This document shows, one piece after another, positions 45,305 through 53,734 of a stretch of 64,000 bases of DNA (positions are counted from its first letter, which is position 1; each line of letters begins with the position of its first letter). The notes under the pieces were generated by a model. It did no database searches and was not told the DNA's origin. It worked only from the letters and a program-made list of their open reading frames with translations. The stretch lies in contig NZ_CP052757.1 of the NCBI RefSeq assembly GCF_009708005.2, positions 1,116,001-1,180,000 of the forward strand, written 5' to 3'. The position numbers and the translations under genes are program-made. The DNA is from Cellulosimicrobium protaetiae. Its GTDB lineage: Bacteria; Actinomycetota; Actinomycetes; Actinomycetales; Cellulomonadaceae.

Positions 45305-46026
45305 CAGACCTCGTTCCTGGGAGCGGCACCGTCGGTGCCGGGGGAGAGGGTGGTCGTCCACCCGAGGTAGCCGACGGCGGACGCACCAGCGACCGCGCCG
45401 CCGAAGAGGACCCCGCCGACGACGTCGGACGGGTAGTGCGCGCCGAGCAGCACGCGGTCGGCCGCGGTGACGAGGGCGAGCACGGCCGCACCGCTCACGA
45501 CGGCGACGCGGCCGCGGCGCCCGAGCAGCGGCCACACCAGCACCGTGAGGCTCACCCCGACGGCGGCGGCGTTCATCGCGTGCCCGGAGGGGAAGCTGGA
45601 CCCGGGCACGACGGTCACCGCGTCCTCGACGACGGGACGCGCGCGGTCGACGACCTCCTTCGCTCCGAGGCCGAGTGCCCACGCGCCCCAGATGGTCCCT
45701 GCCGCCCAGGCCGCGCGCGTCCCGATGCCGTGGCGCCGCCATGCCCAGAGGCAGACGCCCATCGCGGCGAGGTTCATCCACCGCGCGGCGAGCACCTCCT
45801 GGCCGACGAGCAGCGTGCGCTCGACCGCGGGTCGCTCGCCGGTGATCCGGGTCGCCGCGGCGACGGCGGCCCGGTCGGCGTCGACCACCAACCCGGACTC
45901 CGCGCGCACGAGCCACGCGAGCACGAGGACGGGGACGGACGCCGCGACCCCGTACGCGGCGGCCCTCCCCAGGGCACGCCTCCGGGCGCGCCCGAGCGAG
46001 CGGCGCGGGGCAGGGTCGGCGGGCAC
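45304..46026 (-). CDS. PAP2-family phosphatase (second, upstream copy)
   Basis: This 240-residue membrane protein has about five to six spans. PAP2 motifs are KEVVDRARPV, SSFPSGHAMN and ADRVLLGAHYPSDVVGG. It is only distantly similar to the downstream PAP2 protein, so the pair is not a recent duplication. GTG 46026 is the start. The two genes are translationally coupled and may act on related lipid pyrophosphates. Confidence 0.88.
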   Translation of the reverse strand: MPADPAPRRSLGRARRRALGRAAAYGVAASVPVLVLAWLVRAESGLVVDADRAAVAAATRITGERPAVERTLLVGQEVLAARWMNLAAMGVCLWAWRRHGIGTRAAWAAGTIWGAWALGLGAKEVVDRARPVVEDAVTVVPGSSFPSGHAMNAAAVGVSLTVLVWPLLGRRGRVAVVSGAAVLALVTAADRVLLGAHYPSDVVGGVLFGGAVAGASAVGYLGWTTTLSPGTDGAAPRNEV

Positions 46027-46086
46027 CCCCGGACGGTAGCCGGGGGCGCGGTCGCACGCCCGTGGAAAGAGGTCAGCCGCGACGGC

Positions 46087-46482
46087 TCATGCGGGCAGCG
46101 CGGCGACCGCCTCGATCTCGACGAGCGCGTCCGGTCGGCCGATCCCGACGCGCAGCACCGTCACCGCTGCCGGGTGCGGTCCCCAGACCTCGCCGACGGC
46201 GGCGAACCCCTCCATGAGGTCGGCCTCGGGGTCGAGGTAGACGGCGAGCCGCGCGACGTCCTGCGGCCCCGCGCCCGCCTCTGTCAGCACGGCGAGGACG
46301 TTGCGCAGCGCCTGCGCGGTCTGGGCCGCGATGCCGCCCTCGACGATCGCGCCGTCCGCGTCGGTCCCGTTCTGGCCGCCGACGTAGAGCGTGCGACCGG
46401 TCTCGACGATCGTGCCCTGGGAGAAGGCGGGGTTGCGGTGCAGCCCGGCCGGGTTGAGGTGAGTGACGCTCTGCGTGGTCAT
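46087..46482 (-). CDS. RidA/YjgF-family protein
   Basis: This 131-residue protein has the RidA fold signals FSQGTIVETGRTLYVGGQNG near the N-terminus, QTAQALRNVLAVLTEAGAG in the middle and a C-terminal VEIEAVAALP strand. It lacks the C-terminal Arg of the classical enamine deaminase consensus (IEIEAIA), where it has Glu-Ala-Val. It may be a relative of unknown substrate. Nothing in the context fixes its role. Confidence 0.88.
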   Translation of the reverse strand: MTTQSVTHLNPAGLHRNPAFSQGTIVETGRTLYVGGQNGTDADGAIVEGGIAAQTAQALRNVLAVLTEAGAGPQDVARLAVYLDPEADLMEGFAAVGEVWGPHPAAVTVLRVGIGRPDALVEIEAVAALPA

Positions 46483-46639
46483 GGTGTCCCCTCCTGCGAA
46501 CTGGCCCTGAGGAGGCCGACGCTACGCCGTGCCACCCACAGCACCCGCGCGGGAGGACTCCGGCTCTTCGCGCGATCCCCGGCTCGGTCCCACCGCGGGC
46601 CGCGCCCACCGGCCGCGGCGTCGAACCTGGGGTGACGGG

Positions 46640-46682
46640 GACGGCGGTCGCCGAAACCGGGGATGTCGCCGGGACCGCCGTC
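46640..46682. other. Hairpin in the spacer before the NUDIX gene
   Basis: GACGGCGGTC and GACCGCCGTC pair around 23 bases, 43 bp upstream of the NUDIX start. It could be a terminator for an upstream transcript or part of the leader; nothing else is seen in 46483-46725. Confidence 0.4.
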
Positions 46683-46725
46683 GGCCCGACGGGCCGTCCG
46701 GCGCTCGGCTGTGTAGGAAGGAGGG

Positions 46726-47295
46726 GTGAAGCAGTCAGCAGGGCTCGTGCTCTACCGGTTCCGTGACGACGTGGTCGAGGTGCTCCTCGGGCACATGGGC
46801 GGCCCGCTGTGGGCGCGCAAGGACGCGGGCGGCTGGACGATCCCCAAGGGCGAGGTGGAGCCGGGTGAGGACGCGCGATCCGCGGCGCTGCGCGAGTTCG
46901 CGGAGGAGCTCGGCGTCCCGGCACCCGCTGCCGAGGCGCCCGACCTCGACCTCGGGACGGTGCGTCAGCGCGCCGGCAAGCTCGTCGCGGCGTGGGCGCG
47001 CGAGGCGGACCTCGACGTCACCGCGATCTCCAGCAACACGTTCGCGCTGGAGTGGCCGCCGCGCTCGGGTCGGATGCAGGAGTTCCCCGAGCTGGACCGG
47101 GCCGGGTGGTTCCCCCTCGCGCGCGCCCGCGGGCTCGTCGTCGCGGGGCAGGTTCCCCTGCTCGACCGGCTCGAAGAACGGATAGCCGCAGGCGCGGCGG
47201 GCGGGGTGGGCGCGGCACCGCCTGGTGCCGTGCCGCCGGGCACCGTACGAGGTGAGGCACGAGACGACACCCGGGATGACGCACCCGGGACATGA
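46726..47295 (+). CDS. NUDIX hydrolase
   Basis: This 189-residue protein has a complete Nudix box at residues 42-64 (G42, E48, R56, E57, E60, E61, G63), which binds the metal and cleaves a nucleoside-diphosphate-X bond. The preceding KDAGGWTIPKG is typical of this group, and the C-terminal 45 residues are low complexity. GTG 46726 follows AGGAAGGAGG. The substrate is unknown; a diadenosine polyphosphate or NDP-sugar is possible. Confidence 0.9.
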   Translation: MKQSAGLVLYRFRDDVVEVLLGHMGGPLWARKDAGGWTIPKGEVEPGEDARSAALREFAEELGVPAPAAEAPDLDLGTVRQRAGKLVAAWAREADLDVTAISSNTFALEWPPRSGRMQEFPELDRAGWFPLARARGLVVAGQVPLLDRLEERIAAGAAGGVGAAPPGAVPPGTVRGEARDDTRDDAPGT

Positions 47296-47299
47296 CGAA

Positions 47300-47325
47300 G
47301 GCCCGGGACCGCGAGGTCCCGGGCC
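47300..47325. terminator. Bidirectional terminator
   Basis: Perfect 11-bp arms GGCCCGGGACC and GGTCCCGGGCC around GCGA lie between the NUDIX gene and the convergent small membrane gene. Confidence 0.75.
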
Positions 47326-47341
47326 CGTGGCGTCGTGGGCG

Positions 47342-47470
47342 TCAGCCGATCAGGTACGGCGCCGCGGCGAACCCGGCGGCCAGCCCGACGAGCACGACGG
47401 CGGCGGCGGACAGGTGCGAGTGGCGCGCGCGGCTCGCGGTGCGGCGGGCTGCTTCGGTCACGGTGGTCAT
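47342..47470 (-). CDS. Small single-span membrane protein
   Basis: This 42-residue protein has a basic N-terminus (TEAARRTASRARHSH) and one hydrophobic span (LSAAAVVLVGLAAGFAAAPYLIG). ATG 47470 follows GAGAGG at good spacing, and a terminator follows the stop, which supports a real short gene. Function is unknown. Confidence 0.6.
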   Translation of the reverse strand: MTTVTEAARRTASRARHSHLSAAAVVLVGLAAGFAAAPYLIG

Positions 47471-47649
47471 GACGGTCCTCTCGTCGGGGGCTTTCCAGGG
47501 AGAGAGACCGCGCCCGACGCGATCCATGACGCGATTCCGGCCGACCACGGCGCGATCTGCGTCACACCGTGGCGACCAAAGCGCGCCGACCCTGGTGCAG
47601 CATCGTGCACCAAGGCCGGGTGGTTCGCTCGGTCAAGCGCGTCAGCGGT

Positions 47650-48388
47650 TCACCAGGCGACAGCGCCGGTCGCGCTGAGGAACGACCCCGAGGCGGCGTC
47701 GTCGGGCAGCCGCGCGGCGCGGACCACGACCCGCGCCGCCTCGGCCGGTGGCGTCGGGGCCTGCTCGTGGTTCCCTGGTGCGAGATCGGTCTGGACCCAT
47801 CCCGGGCACACGGACGTCACCTTCACGCGCGTCCCCGCGAGCTGCTTCGCGAGCGAGACCGTCACCGCGTTGAGCGCGGCCTTCGAGGCCTGGTAGGCGG
47901 GGACGACCAGGCCGAAGTACGGCGAGGCGGGATCCTGCTGGTCGGCGAGAGAGCCCATCGTCGACGAGACGTTGACGACCCGACCCGCCCGTGAGCGTTC
48001 GAGCAGGGGGAGGAACTCCTCGATCACGGCGACCGCGCCGAACACGTTCGTCCGGAACGTCCGCTCGAACACCGTGGGGTCGGCGAAGCGCGGTGCCTCG
48101 TCACCCGGCTCGGGCGATGCCTCCGGGAGGATCCCGGCGTTGTTGACGAGGACGTCGAGGTGGTCGTGGCGCGCGGACACCTCGGCGGCCGCCGAGCGCA
48201 CGCTCGCCGGGTCGTCGACGTCGAGCGTCACGCCGGAGACGTCGAGGCCGCGTGCGCGGAGGGACGCGACCACGTCGCGGACGGCGTCCGGGCGGCGGCC
48301 GGCGAGGACGACCGTCGCGCCGTCGGTCGCCAGCGCCTCGACGACGGCGAGCCCGAGCCCGCGCGAGCCGCCGGTGACCAGGGCGCAT
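47650..48388 (-). pseudogene. Short-chain dehydrogenase/reductase, frame disrupted at the start codon
   Basis: The reading frame encodes a full SDR: TGGSRGLGLAVVEAL (NAD(P) site), LDVLVNNAG, NVSSTMGS with the catalytic Ser, and YQASKAALN with the Tyr-x3-Lys pair. The well-placed ATG at 48388 (after GAAGGAG) is out of frame by one base with the Rossmann start (ATGCGCCCTGGTC versus the frame ALVTGG). No in-frame start precedes the NAD site, and the first in-frame start (48273) would remove it. A one-base deletion or sequence error near 48384 is the simplest explanation. Confidence 0.7.
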
Positions 48389-48541
48389 GGGTGCTCCTTC
48401 GGGGGTGGTGGCGCCGGCGTTCGACCGGCACCACCACTCTCGTCGGGCCCGCAGGAGGAGTCCGGCGGCGATCGGACGTCGCATCGCGACGCCGCCCGCC
48501 GGGTCGTCAGGCGCGCAATGAGGCGCGCGGTGAGGGGGCTG

Positions 48542-49774
48542 TCAGGCGCGCAGGATCAGCGCGTCGCCCTGCCCGCCGCCGCCGCACAGCGCCGCGGCGC
48601 CGACGCCGCCCCCGCGACGCTTCAGCGCGAGCGCGAGGTGCAGCGCGAGGCGCGCGCCGGACGCACCGACGGGGTGGCCGAGCGCGATCGCGCCGCCGTC
48701 GGTGTTCACGACGTCCGCGTCGATCCCGAGGTCGGCGATCGACTGCAGCGCGACCGCGGCGAACGCCTCGTTGATCTCGACGAGGTCGAGGTCCGCGGCG
48801 GCGATCCCCTCGCGCTTCACGGCGGCCTCGATCGCCCGTGCGGGCTGGGAGTGCAGCGAGTTGTCCGGACCCGCGACCTGGCCGGCCGCACCGATCTCGG
48901 CGAGCCACGACAGCCCGTTGCGCTTCGCGAAGGCGCGGCTCGCGACGACGACCGCCGCGGCGCCGTCGGACAGCGGCGAGCTGGACCCGGCGGTGATGGT
49001 CCCGTCCTTCACGAAGGCGGGGCGCAGGCGCTCCAGGGCCTCGAGGGTGGTGTCGGCGCGCACGCCCTCGTCGTGCTCGACGACGACCGGCTCGCCCCGG
49101 CGCTGCGGCACCTCGACGGGCGCGATCTCCTCGGCGAGGTGCCCGGCGTCGCGCGCCGCGGCGGCGCGCTGGTGCGAGCGCAGCGCGAACGCGTCCTGCT
49201 CGGGGCGGCCGATGCCGCGCGTCGCGCAGCTGCGGTCGGTGAGCTCGCCCATGACCTCGCCGCTGAACGGGTCGTTCAGGCCGTCGTGCGTGAGCGAGTC
49301 CGCCATCGTCACGTCCCCGAACGCGAACCCGGAGCGCGACCCGACCACGAGGTGCGGCGCGTTCGTCATGGACTCCTGCCCGCCCGCGACGACGACGCTC
49401 GCCTCGCCGGTGCGGACCAGCCGGGCCGCGTCGATGATCGCGGTGAGCCCCGAGAGGCACAGCTTGTTGATCGTCACGGTGGGGACGTCCCAGCCGATCC
49501 CCGCGAGGATCGCGGCCTGGCGCGCGGGGCCCTGCTTGGCGCCCGCCTGGACGACCTGCCCGACGATCACGGTGTCGACCTGCTCGGGCGTGACGCTCGA
49601 CGCCGCGAGCGCGCCGCGGATCGCGTGCGCACCGAGCTCGGCGGCGGACAGCGAGGCGAGCCCGCCCCGGAAGCGCGCGAACGGGGTGCGCGCGCCGTGC
49701 AGGAGGACCGGGGTGACCTCGTCCTCGGGGGTGACGGCTGCGCCGTCGGGCAGGGGGGTGGCGTCGGTGCTCAT
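48542..49774 (-). CDS. Acetyl-CoA acetyltransferase (thiolase)
   Basis: This 410-residue enzyme has all thiolase residues: nucleophile Cys106 in NKLCLSGL, the NEAF motif in VEINEAFAAVAL, His367 in GHPVGASG and Cys397 in CGGGGQGD. A Trp/Pro/Glu-rich N-terminal extension of about 20 residues precedes TPVLLHGARTPFARFRGG. It condenses or cleaves acyl-CoA with acetyl-CoA in fatty-acid or acetoacetyl metabolism. It follows an acyl-CoA dehydrogenase gene in the same direction after 106 bp, which suggests a shared degradative role. Confidence 0.94.
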   Translation of the reverse strand: MSTDATPLPDGAAVTPEDEVTPVLLHGARTPFARFRGGLASLSAAELGAHAIRGALAASSVTPEQVDTVIVGQVVQAGAKQGPARQAAILAGIGWDVPTVTINKLCLSGLTAIIDAARLVRTGEASVVVAGGQESMTNAPHLVVGSRSGFAFGDVTMADSLTHDGLNDPFSGEVMGELTDRSCATRGIGRPEQDAFALRSHQRAAAARDAGHLAEEIAPVEVPQRRGEPVVVEHDEGVRADTTLEALERLRPAFVKDGTITAGSSSPLSDGAAAVVVASRAFAKRNGLSWLAEIGAAGQVAGPDNSLHSQPARAIEAAVKREGIAAADLDLVEINEAFAAVALQSIADLGIDADVVNTDGGAIALGHPVGASGARLALHLALALKRRGGGVGAAALCGGGGQGDALILRA

Positions 49775-49880
49775 GGGGTCCGTCCGGGGAGAAGGGCAGG
49801 AGAGAAGGGGAAGCCCCGGCGCCGCGAGGAGGGGCGAGCGGCGCCGGGGAGCGGGGGGAGGGCGTCCGCCCTCGGCGCCG

Positions 49881-51131
49881 TCAGACGAACGCGGAGACGC
49901 CCGTGATGTCGCGCCCGACGATGAGCGCCTGCACGGACTCGGTGCCCTCGTAGGTGTGCAGCGCCTCGACGTCCGCGAAGTGCCGCGCGACGCGGTTCTG
50001 GAGCAGGATCCCGTTGCCGCCGAGCAGGTCGCGCGCGCTCGCCGCGACCTCGCGCGCCCCGCGCGTGCACGTGTACTTGGCGAGCGACGCCTGCGGACCG
50101 GTGAGCGTCCCGGCCTCGTCGAGGCGCGTCATCTGCGCGACGAGGAGCTGGAGCTGCGTGATCGTCGAGAGCATCTTCGTGAGGCGCTCCTGGACCATCT
50201 GGTTCGCGGCGAGCGGGCGGCCGAACTGGACGCGCTGCTTCGCGTACGCGACCGCGGTCTCGTAGCAGGCCACGGCGTGCCCGACGGCGGCCCACGCCAC
50301 CCCGAGTCGCGTCGCGAAGAGCACGCGCGAGGTGTCTTTGAACGACCGTGCGCCGGGAAGCGCGTTCTCCGCGGGGACGAACACGTCGTCGAGCACGACG
50401 TGCGCCTGCCAGATCGCGCGCAGCGACACCTTGCCGGTGATGGTCGTGCCCGTGTAGCCGGGGGTGTCCTGCGGCACGACGAACCCGTGCACCTGGTTGT
50501 CACCGTCCGCCGAGTCGCTGCCGACCAGCCGCGCCCACACGACCGTGATGTGGCCCGACGACCCGTTGCCGATCCACTTCTTCTCGCCGTTCAGCACGTA
50601 GCCCTCGACGCCGTCGCGCGTCTCCTTGCGCGCCGTCGTCTCGAGCGAGACGGAGTCCGAGCCGTGGGTGGGCTCGGTGAGCGCGAACGCGCCGAGGATC
50701 TCCCCGCGCGCCATGGGCTCGGCGTACCTCGCCCGCTGCTCGTCGGAGCCGAGCATCTGGATGCTGCGCAGCGCGAGGCCGCCCTGGACGCCGCAGATCG
50801 TCGCCACGGAGCCGTCGCCGCGCGACATCTCCATCGCGGCGAGACCTGCGCCGAGCAGGCTCACGTGCGGACGACCGTCGACGTCGACGCCGTCGCGCAG
50901 CAGGTCGAGCTCGCCCATACGCTTGACGAGGCCGGCGGGTACCTCGGCACGCTCCCAGTAGTCGTCGATGACCGGGAGCACCTCGTCCTGGACGAACTGC
51001 CGGACGCGCTGCTGGTGGGCGCGGTCCTCCTCGGTCGCGTCGGCGAACGCGCCGGCGTAGTCGAGGTCGAGCGGGGTCGCGAGGTCGTAGGTGGGCTCGG
51101 TGACGCCGGGCATGATCGGGGTGGTGGGCAT
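49881..51131 (-). CDS. Acyl-CoA dehydrogenase (glutaryl-CoA dehydrogenase-like)
   Basis: This 416-residue flavoenzyme has the FAD/substrate motif FALTEPTHGSDS near 155 and KKWIGNGSSGHI near 185. The C-terminal base is Glu395 in YEGTESVQAL. The general layout matches the glutaryl-CoA dehydrogenase subgroup, but substrate assignment is not secure. It is divergent from a VOC gene across a spacer with a 17-bp-armed inverted repeat and is followed by the thiolase gene. Confidence 0.9.
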   Translation of the reverse strand: MPTTPIMPGVTEPTYDLATPLDLDYAGAFADATEEDRAHQQRVRQFVQDEVLPVIDDYWERAEVPAGLVKRMGELDLLRDGVDVDGRPHVSLLGAGLAAMEMSRGDGSVATICGVQGGLALRSIQMLGSDEQRARYAEPMARGEILGAFALTEPTHGSDSVSLETTARKETRDGVEGYVLNGEKKWIGNGSSGHITVVWARLVGSDSADGDNQVHGFVVPQDTPGYTGTTITGKVSLRAIWQAHVVLDDVFVPAENALPGARSFKDTSRVLFATRLGVAWAAVGHAVACYETAVAYAKQRVQFGRPLAANQMVQERLTKMLSTITQLQLLVAQMTRLDEAGTLTGPQASLAKYTCTRGAREVAASARDLLGGNGILLQNRVARHFADVEALHTYEGTESVQALIVGRDITGVSAFV

Positions 51132-51237
51132 CGGTGCTCCCCTGGGAGGGCGGCTGCGGTCGGTCGTGCGCGACCGGCTCCGGCGCGGGTTCCCGGGTGC
51201 GGGCCCGACGTCGGCGGCGGTCTCTCCCCATAGTGCA

Positions 51238-51276
51238 GCGATACGCGGTCTCAGTCAATCTGAGACGGCGTATCGC
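51238..51276. promoter_or_regulatory. Large inverted repeat between divergent genes
   Basis: GCGATACGCGGTCTCAG and CTGAGACGGCGTATCGC pair at 16 of 17 positions around TCAAT. It lies between the acyl-CoA dehydrogenase and VOC starts and is a good regulator-site candidate, with arms that could also form a hairpin. Confidence 0.6.
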
Positions 51277-51329
51277 TCGAGGGTGCGCGATCCCGCGCGG
51301 TCCCGCAGCCCCCGGCCTACCGTCGAGGG

Positions 51330-51674
51330 ATGGCCCTCGACCTGTTCGTCACGATGCACGTGCGCGACCACGACGCGGCGCGCGACTGGTACGCACGCCT
51401 GCTCGGGGCGGACCCGACGTTCGTCGCGACGCCCACCGAGTCCGTGTGGGAGCTCGCCGAGCACCGGTGGCTCGTCGTCGAGCAGGTGCCCGAGCACGCC
51501 GGGCACGGCGTCGTCACGGTGTTCCGCGAGGATGTCGACACCTTCCTCGCCACCGCTGCGGACCGCGGGATCGGACCGGACCGCCGCGAGGAGTACGACG
51601 GCGGGGTCGTGAGGATCGTGTTCCGCGACCCCGACGGCAACGAGGTCGGGCTCAGCGGCGCGCTGCCGTCCTAG
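51330..51674 (+). CDS. VOC/glyoxalase-fold protein
   Basis: This 114-residue protein has two beta-alpha-beta-beta-beta units: MHVRDHDAARDWYARLLGAD at the start and VRIVFRDPDGNEVGLSG at the end. This is the usual VOC pattern for small-molecule binding or resistance proteins. Metal ligands are not obvious. The frame starts at ATG 51330. Function is unknown. Confidence 0.8.
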   Translation: MALDLFVTMHVRDHDAARDWYARLLGADPTFVATPTESVWELAEHRWLVVEQVPEHAGHGVVTVFREDVDTFLATAADRGIGPDRREEYDGGVVRIVFRDPDGNEVGLSGALPS

Positions 51675-51746
51675 CGACGGGTCCCGCGCCGGCGCGCCCG
51701 GAGCAGGGGAACGCCGCCAGACCGGTGCCGGGACCGGCGCGCGGGG

Positions 51747-52898
51747 TCAGAGCGCGGGACGGAGCGCCGGGGCGCCGAGGAACGCCCGGACGTCCGTCGC
51801 GACGTCGTCCGGCCGTTCCAGCGCCGGGAAGTGCCCGCCGCGCGGTCGCTCCCGCCAGTAGGGCAGCGCCTCGTCGGGATCGAGGATGCGGCGCATGAGC
51901 GGTTCCTCCCCGAACGCCGTCATGCCCTGGGGGCGGTCGTGCGACCCGCCCCACGCCTGCTGCGCGTGCGCCGCCTCGTACAGGAGGTTCGCGGCGCCGT
52001 CGCCCGCGCGCCCGAACCAGCTCACGCTCACCAGCGTGAGCAGGTCGTCACCGTCGACGGCGTCCTCGGGCAGCTCGTGCAGCGGGTCGGTCCACTCGTG
52101 GAACTTCTCGGCGATCCACGTGAGCTGCATCGCCGGGGAGTCGGTGAGGCCGTACGCGACGCTCAGCGGCCGCGTGGTCTGCACCTGGAGGTAGCCGAAG
52201 TCCTCCGACCGTGCCGCGACGAGGCTCGCGTGCCGTTCGCGCTCAGCGTCCGTGAGGTGGTCGGTCGGGGGCGTGTACGCCGTCGCGATGGCGCCGGGGT
52301 CCGTCGACACGAGCGAGGCGAGCACCCGCTCGCCGGCCTCCAGGCAGAGCTGCTCGGCGACGCCCGCGCCGACGTCGCCCCCGAACACCGCGTAGCGGTC
52401 GTAGCCGAGCGCGCGCACGACGCGGTCGAACGCGTCCGCCGTGCGGGCGATGTCCCAGCCGTACGACGCGAGCGGCGTCGACAGCCCGTAGCCGGGCATC
52501 GACGGGGCGACGACGTGGAACGCCGGTCCGTCGTCCGGCTCGGCGAGGAGCGGGGCGAGGCGCGCGAACTCGGCGAACGACGTCGGGTAGCCGTGGCACA
52601 GCAGCAGGGGTGTCGCGTCCGGGCGCGACGAGCGCACGTGCAGCCCGTGGATCCGCTGGCCGTCGACGAGCGCGACGAACTGCGGCATCCGGTTGAGCCG
52701 CGCCTCCTGCGCGCGCCAGTCGAAGCTCGTGCGCCACCGCTCCGCGAGCCCGCGCGCGTAGCCCACCGGGGTCCCGCGCTCCCACGTGCCGGTGAGCTCG
52801 GCGGGCCAGCGCGTGCGCTCCAGCCGGTCGCGGAGGTCGGCGACCTCCGCGTCGCTCACGGCGATCTCGTACGGTCGGACGTCCAGGTCGGTGTCCAT
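51747..52898 (-). CDS. Epoxide hydrolase-family alpha/beta hydrolase with EHN domain
   Basis: This 383-residue protein has an N-terminal EHN-type domain (about 1-110, with LRDRLERTRWPAELTGTWERG). The alpha/beta hydrolase core has LLLCHGYPTSFAEF, nucleophile Asp175 in FGGDVGAGVAE and His in GGHFPALERP near the end. It should open epoxides or hydrolyse a related substrate. ATG 52898 is used. It lies downstream of an AraC-type regulator in the same direction, probably its controller. Confidence 0.87.
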   Translation of the reverse strand: MDTDLDVRPYEIAVSDAEVADLRDRLERTRWPAELTGTWERGTPVGYARGLAERWRTSFDWRAQEARLNRMPQFVALVDGQRIHGLHVRSSRPDATPLLLCHGYPTSFAEFARLAPLLAEPDDGPAFHVVAPSMPGYGLSTPLASYGWDIARTADAFDRVVRALGYDRYAVFGGDVGAGVAEQLCLEAGERVLASLVSTDPGAIATAYTPPTDHLTDAERERHASLVAARSEDFGYLQVQTTRPLSVAYGLTDSPAMQLTWIAEKFHEWTDPLHELPEDAVDGDDLLTLVSVSWFGRAGDGAANLLYEAAHAQQAWGGSHDRPQGMTAFGEEPLMRRILDPDEALPYWRERPRGGHFPALERPDDVATDVRAFLGAPALRPAL

Positions 52899-52978
52899 GG
52901 CCGGTCCTCCTCGGCGGCGGTCGTGACCCCACCAACCAACCGCGCACCGCAGCGGGCTGTCTTGAACGAGCGCGACAC

Positions 52979-53668
52979 TCAGACGGGCTCGCCGCGGTCG
53001 CGCGTGCGTCCCGGCGTCATGCCCGTGAGCCGCTTGAGGTCGCGCGTGAGGTGGGCCTGGTCGGCGTAGCCCAGCCGGAACGCGACGTCCGCGATGGGGC
53101 GGCCGTCCTGGAGCCGGGCCACGGCCTCGCGTGCCCGCTCGATCCGGCGGACCCGCTGCGGGCTGATCCCGACGGCGTGCGCGAAGTGCCGTTCGACCGT
53201 GCGCGACGACCAGCGCCCGGCGCCGCCGTCGAGCGCCGCCTCGACCACCGCGTCCTGGCGCACGACCCCGGACTCCACGAGCGCGGCGACGAGCACGTCG
53301 ACGTCCGGCGCGTCGAGGTCGAGGGACGGGAAGGGCCAGGCGCGCCCCGCGAGGACGAACGCGCCCCGGCCGAGCAGCGGGAGGCGGTCGGTGCGGTCGC
53401 ACCAGGCGGTGACGGGCTCGTGCGCGAAGTAGGCGCCCGCGGCGAACCGGACCCCGAGGTTGTGGCTGCCGGACGTGTACGGGACGGGCGTCGGCCGGGA
53501 CGACGGCCCGGACAGCAGGACCCGGCGCTCGCCGTCCCGGAGGGTGAAGACGAGGTCCCAGCGGGCGTCGGCGGACGCGACGTAGGTCCCGTCGGTGAGG
53601 TCCACGGTGGCCCACACGACGTCCACGGCGGGGGAGGGGGCGGCGCGCTCCCGGTACAGGAAGCCCAC
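52979..53668 (-). CDS. AraC-family transcriptional regulator
   Basis: This 229-residue protein has an N-terminal sensor domain (about 1-125) and a C-terminal pair of AraC helix-turn-helices (about 140-225: VERHFAHAVGISPQRVRRIER, shortened here to the core EHFAHAVGISP, then IADVAFRLGYADQAHLTRDL). GTG 53668 is the only reasonable start. The IS element lies immediately upstream, within 15 bp of it, so the promoter of this gene is probably altered. It probably regulates the downstream epoxide hydrolase. Confidence 0.85.
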   Translation of the reverse strand: MGFLYRERAAPSPAVDVVWATVDLTDGTYVASADARWDLVFTLRDGERRVLLSGPSSRPTPVPYTSGSHNLGVRFAAGAYFAHEPVTAWCDRTDRLPLLGRGAFVLAGRAWPFPSLDLDAPDVDVLVAALVESGVVRQDAVVEAALDGGAGRWSSRTVERHFAHAVGISPQRVRRIERAREAVARLQDGRPIADVAFRLGYADQAHLTRDLKRLTGMTPGRTRDRGEPV

Positions 53669-53681
53669 GCGCCCCAGTCTA

Positions 53682-53701
53682 GGGCCTGTTTCGGAAGTGG
53701 T
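53682..53701 (+). repeat. IS left terminal inverted repeat
   Basis: GGGCCTGTTTCGGAAGTGGT; complementary to the right end over the same 20 bases. Confidence 0.92.
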
Positions 53702-53734
53702 GTCTGACCTGCGGGTTCGGCATGCTGCGGGGTC

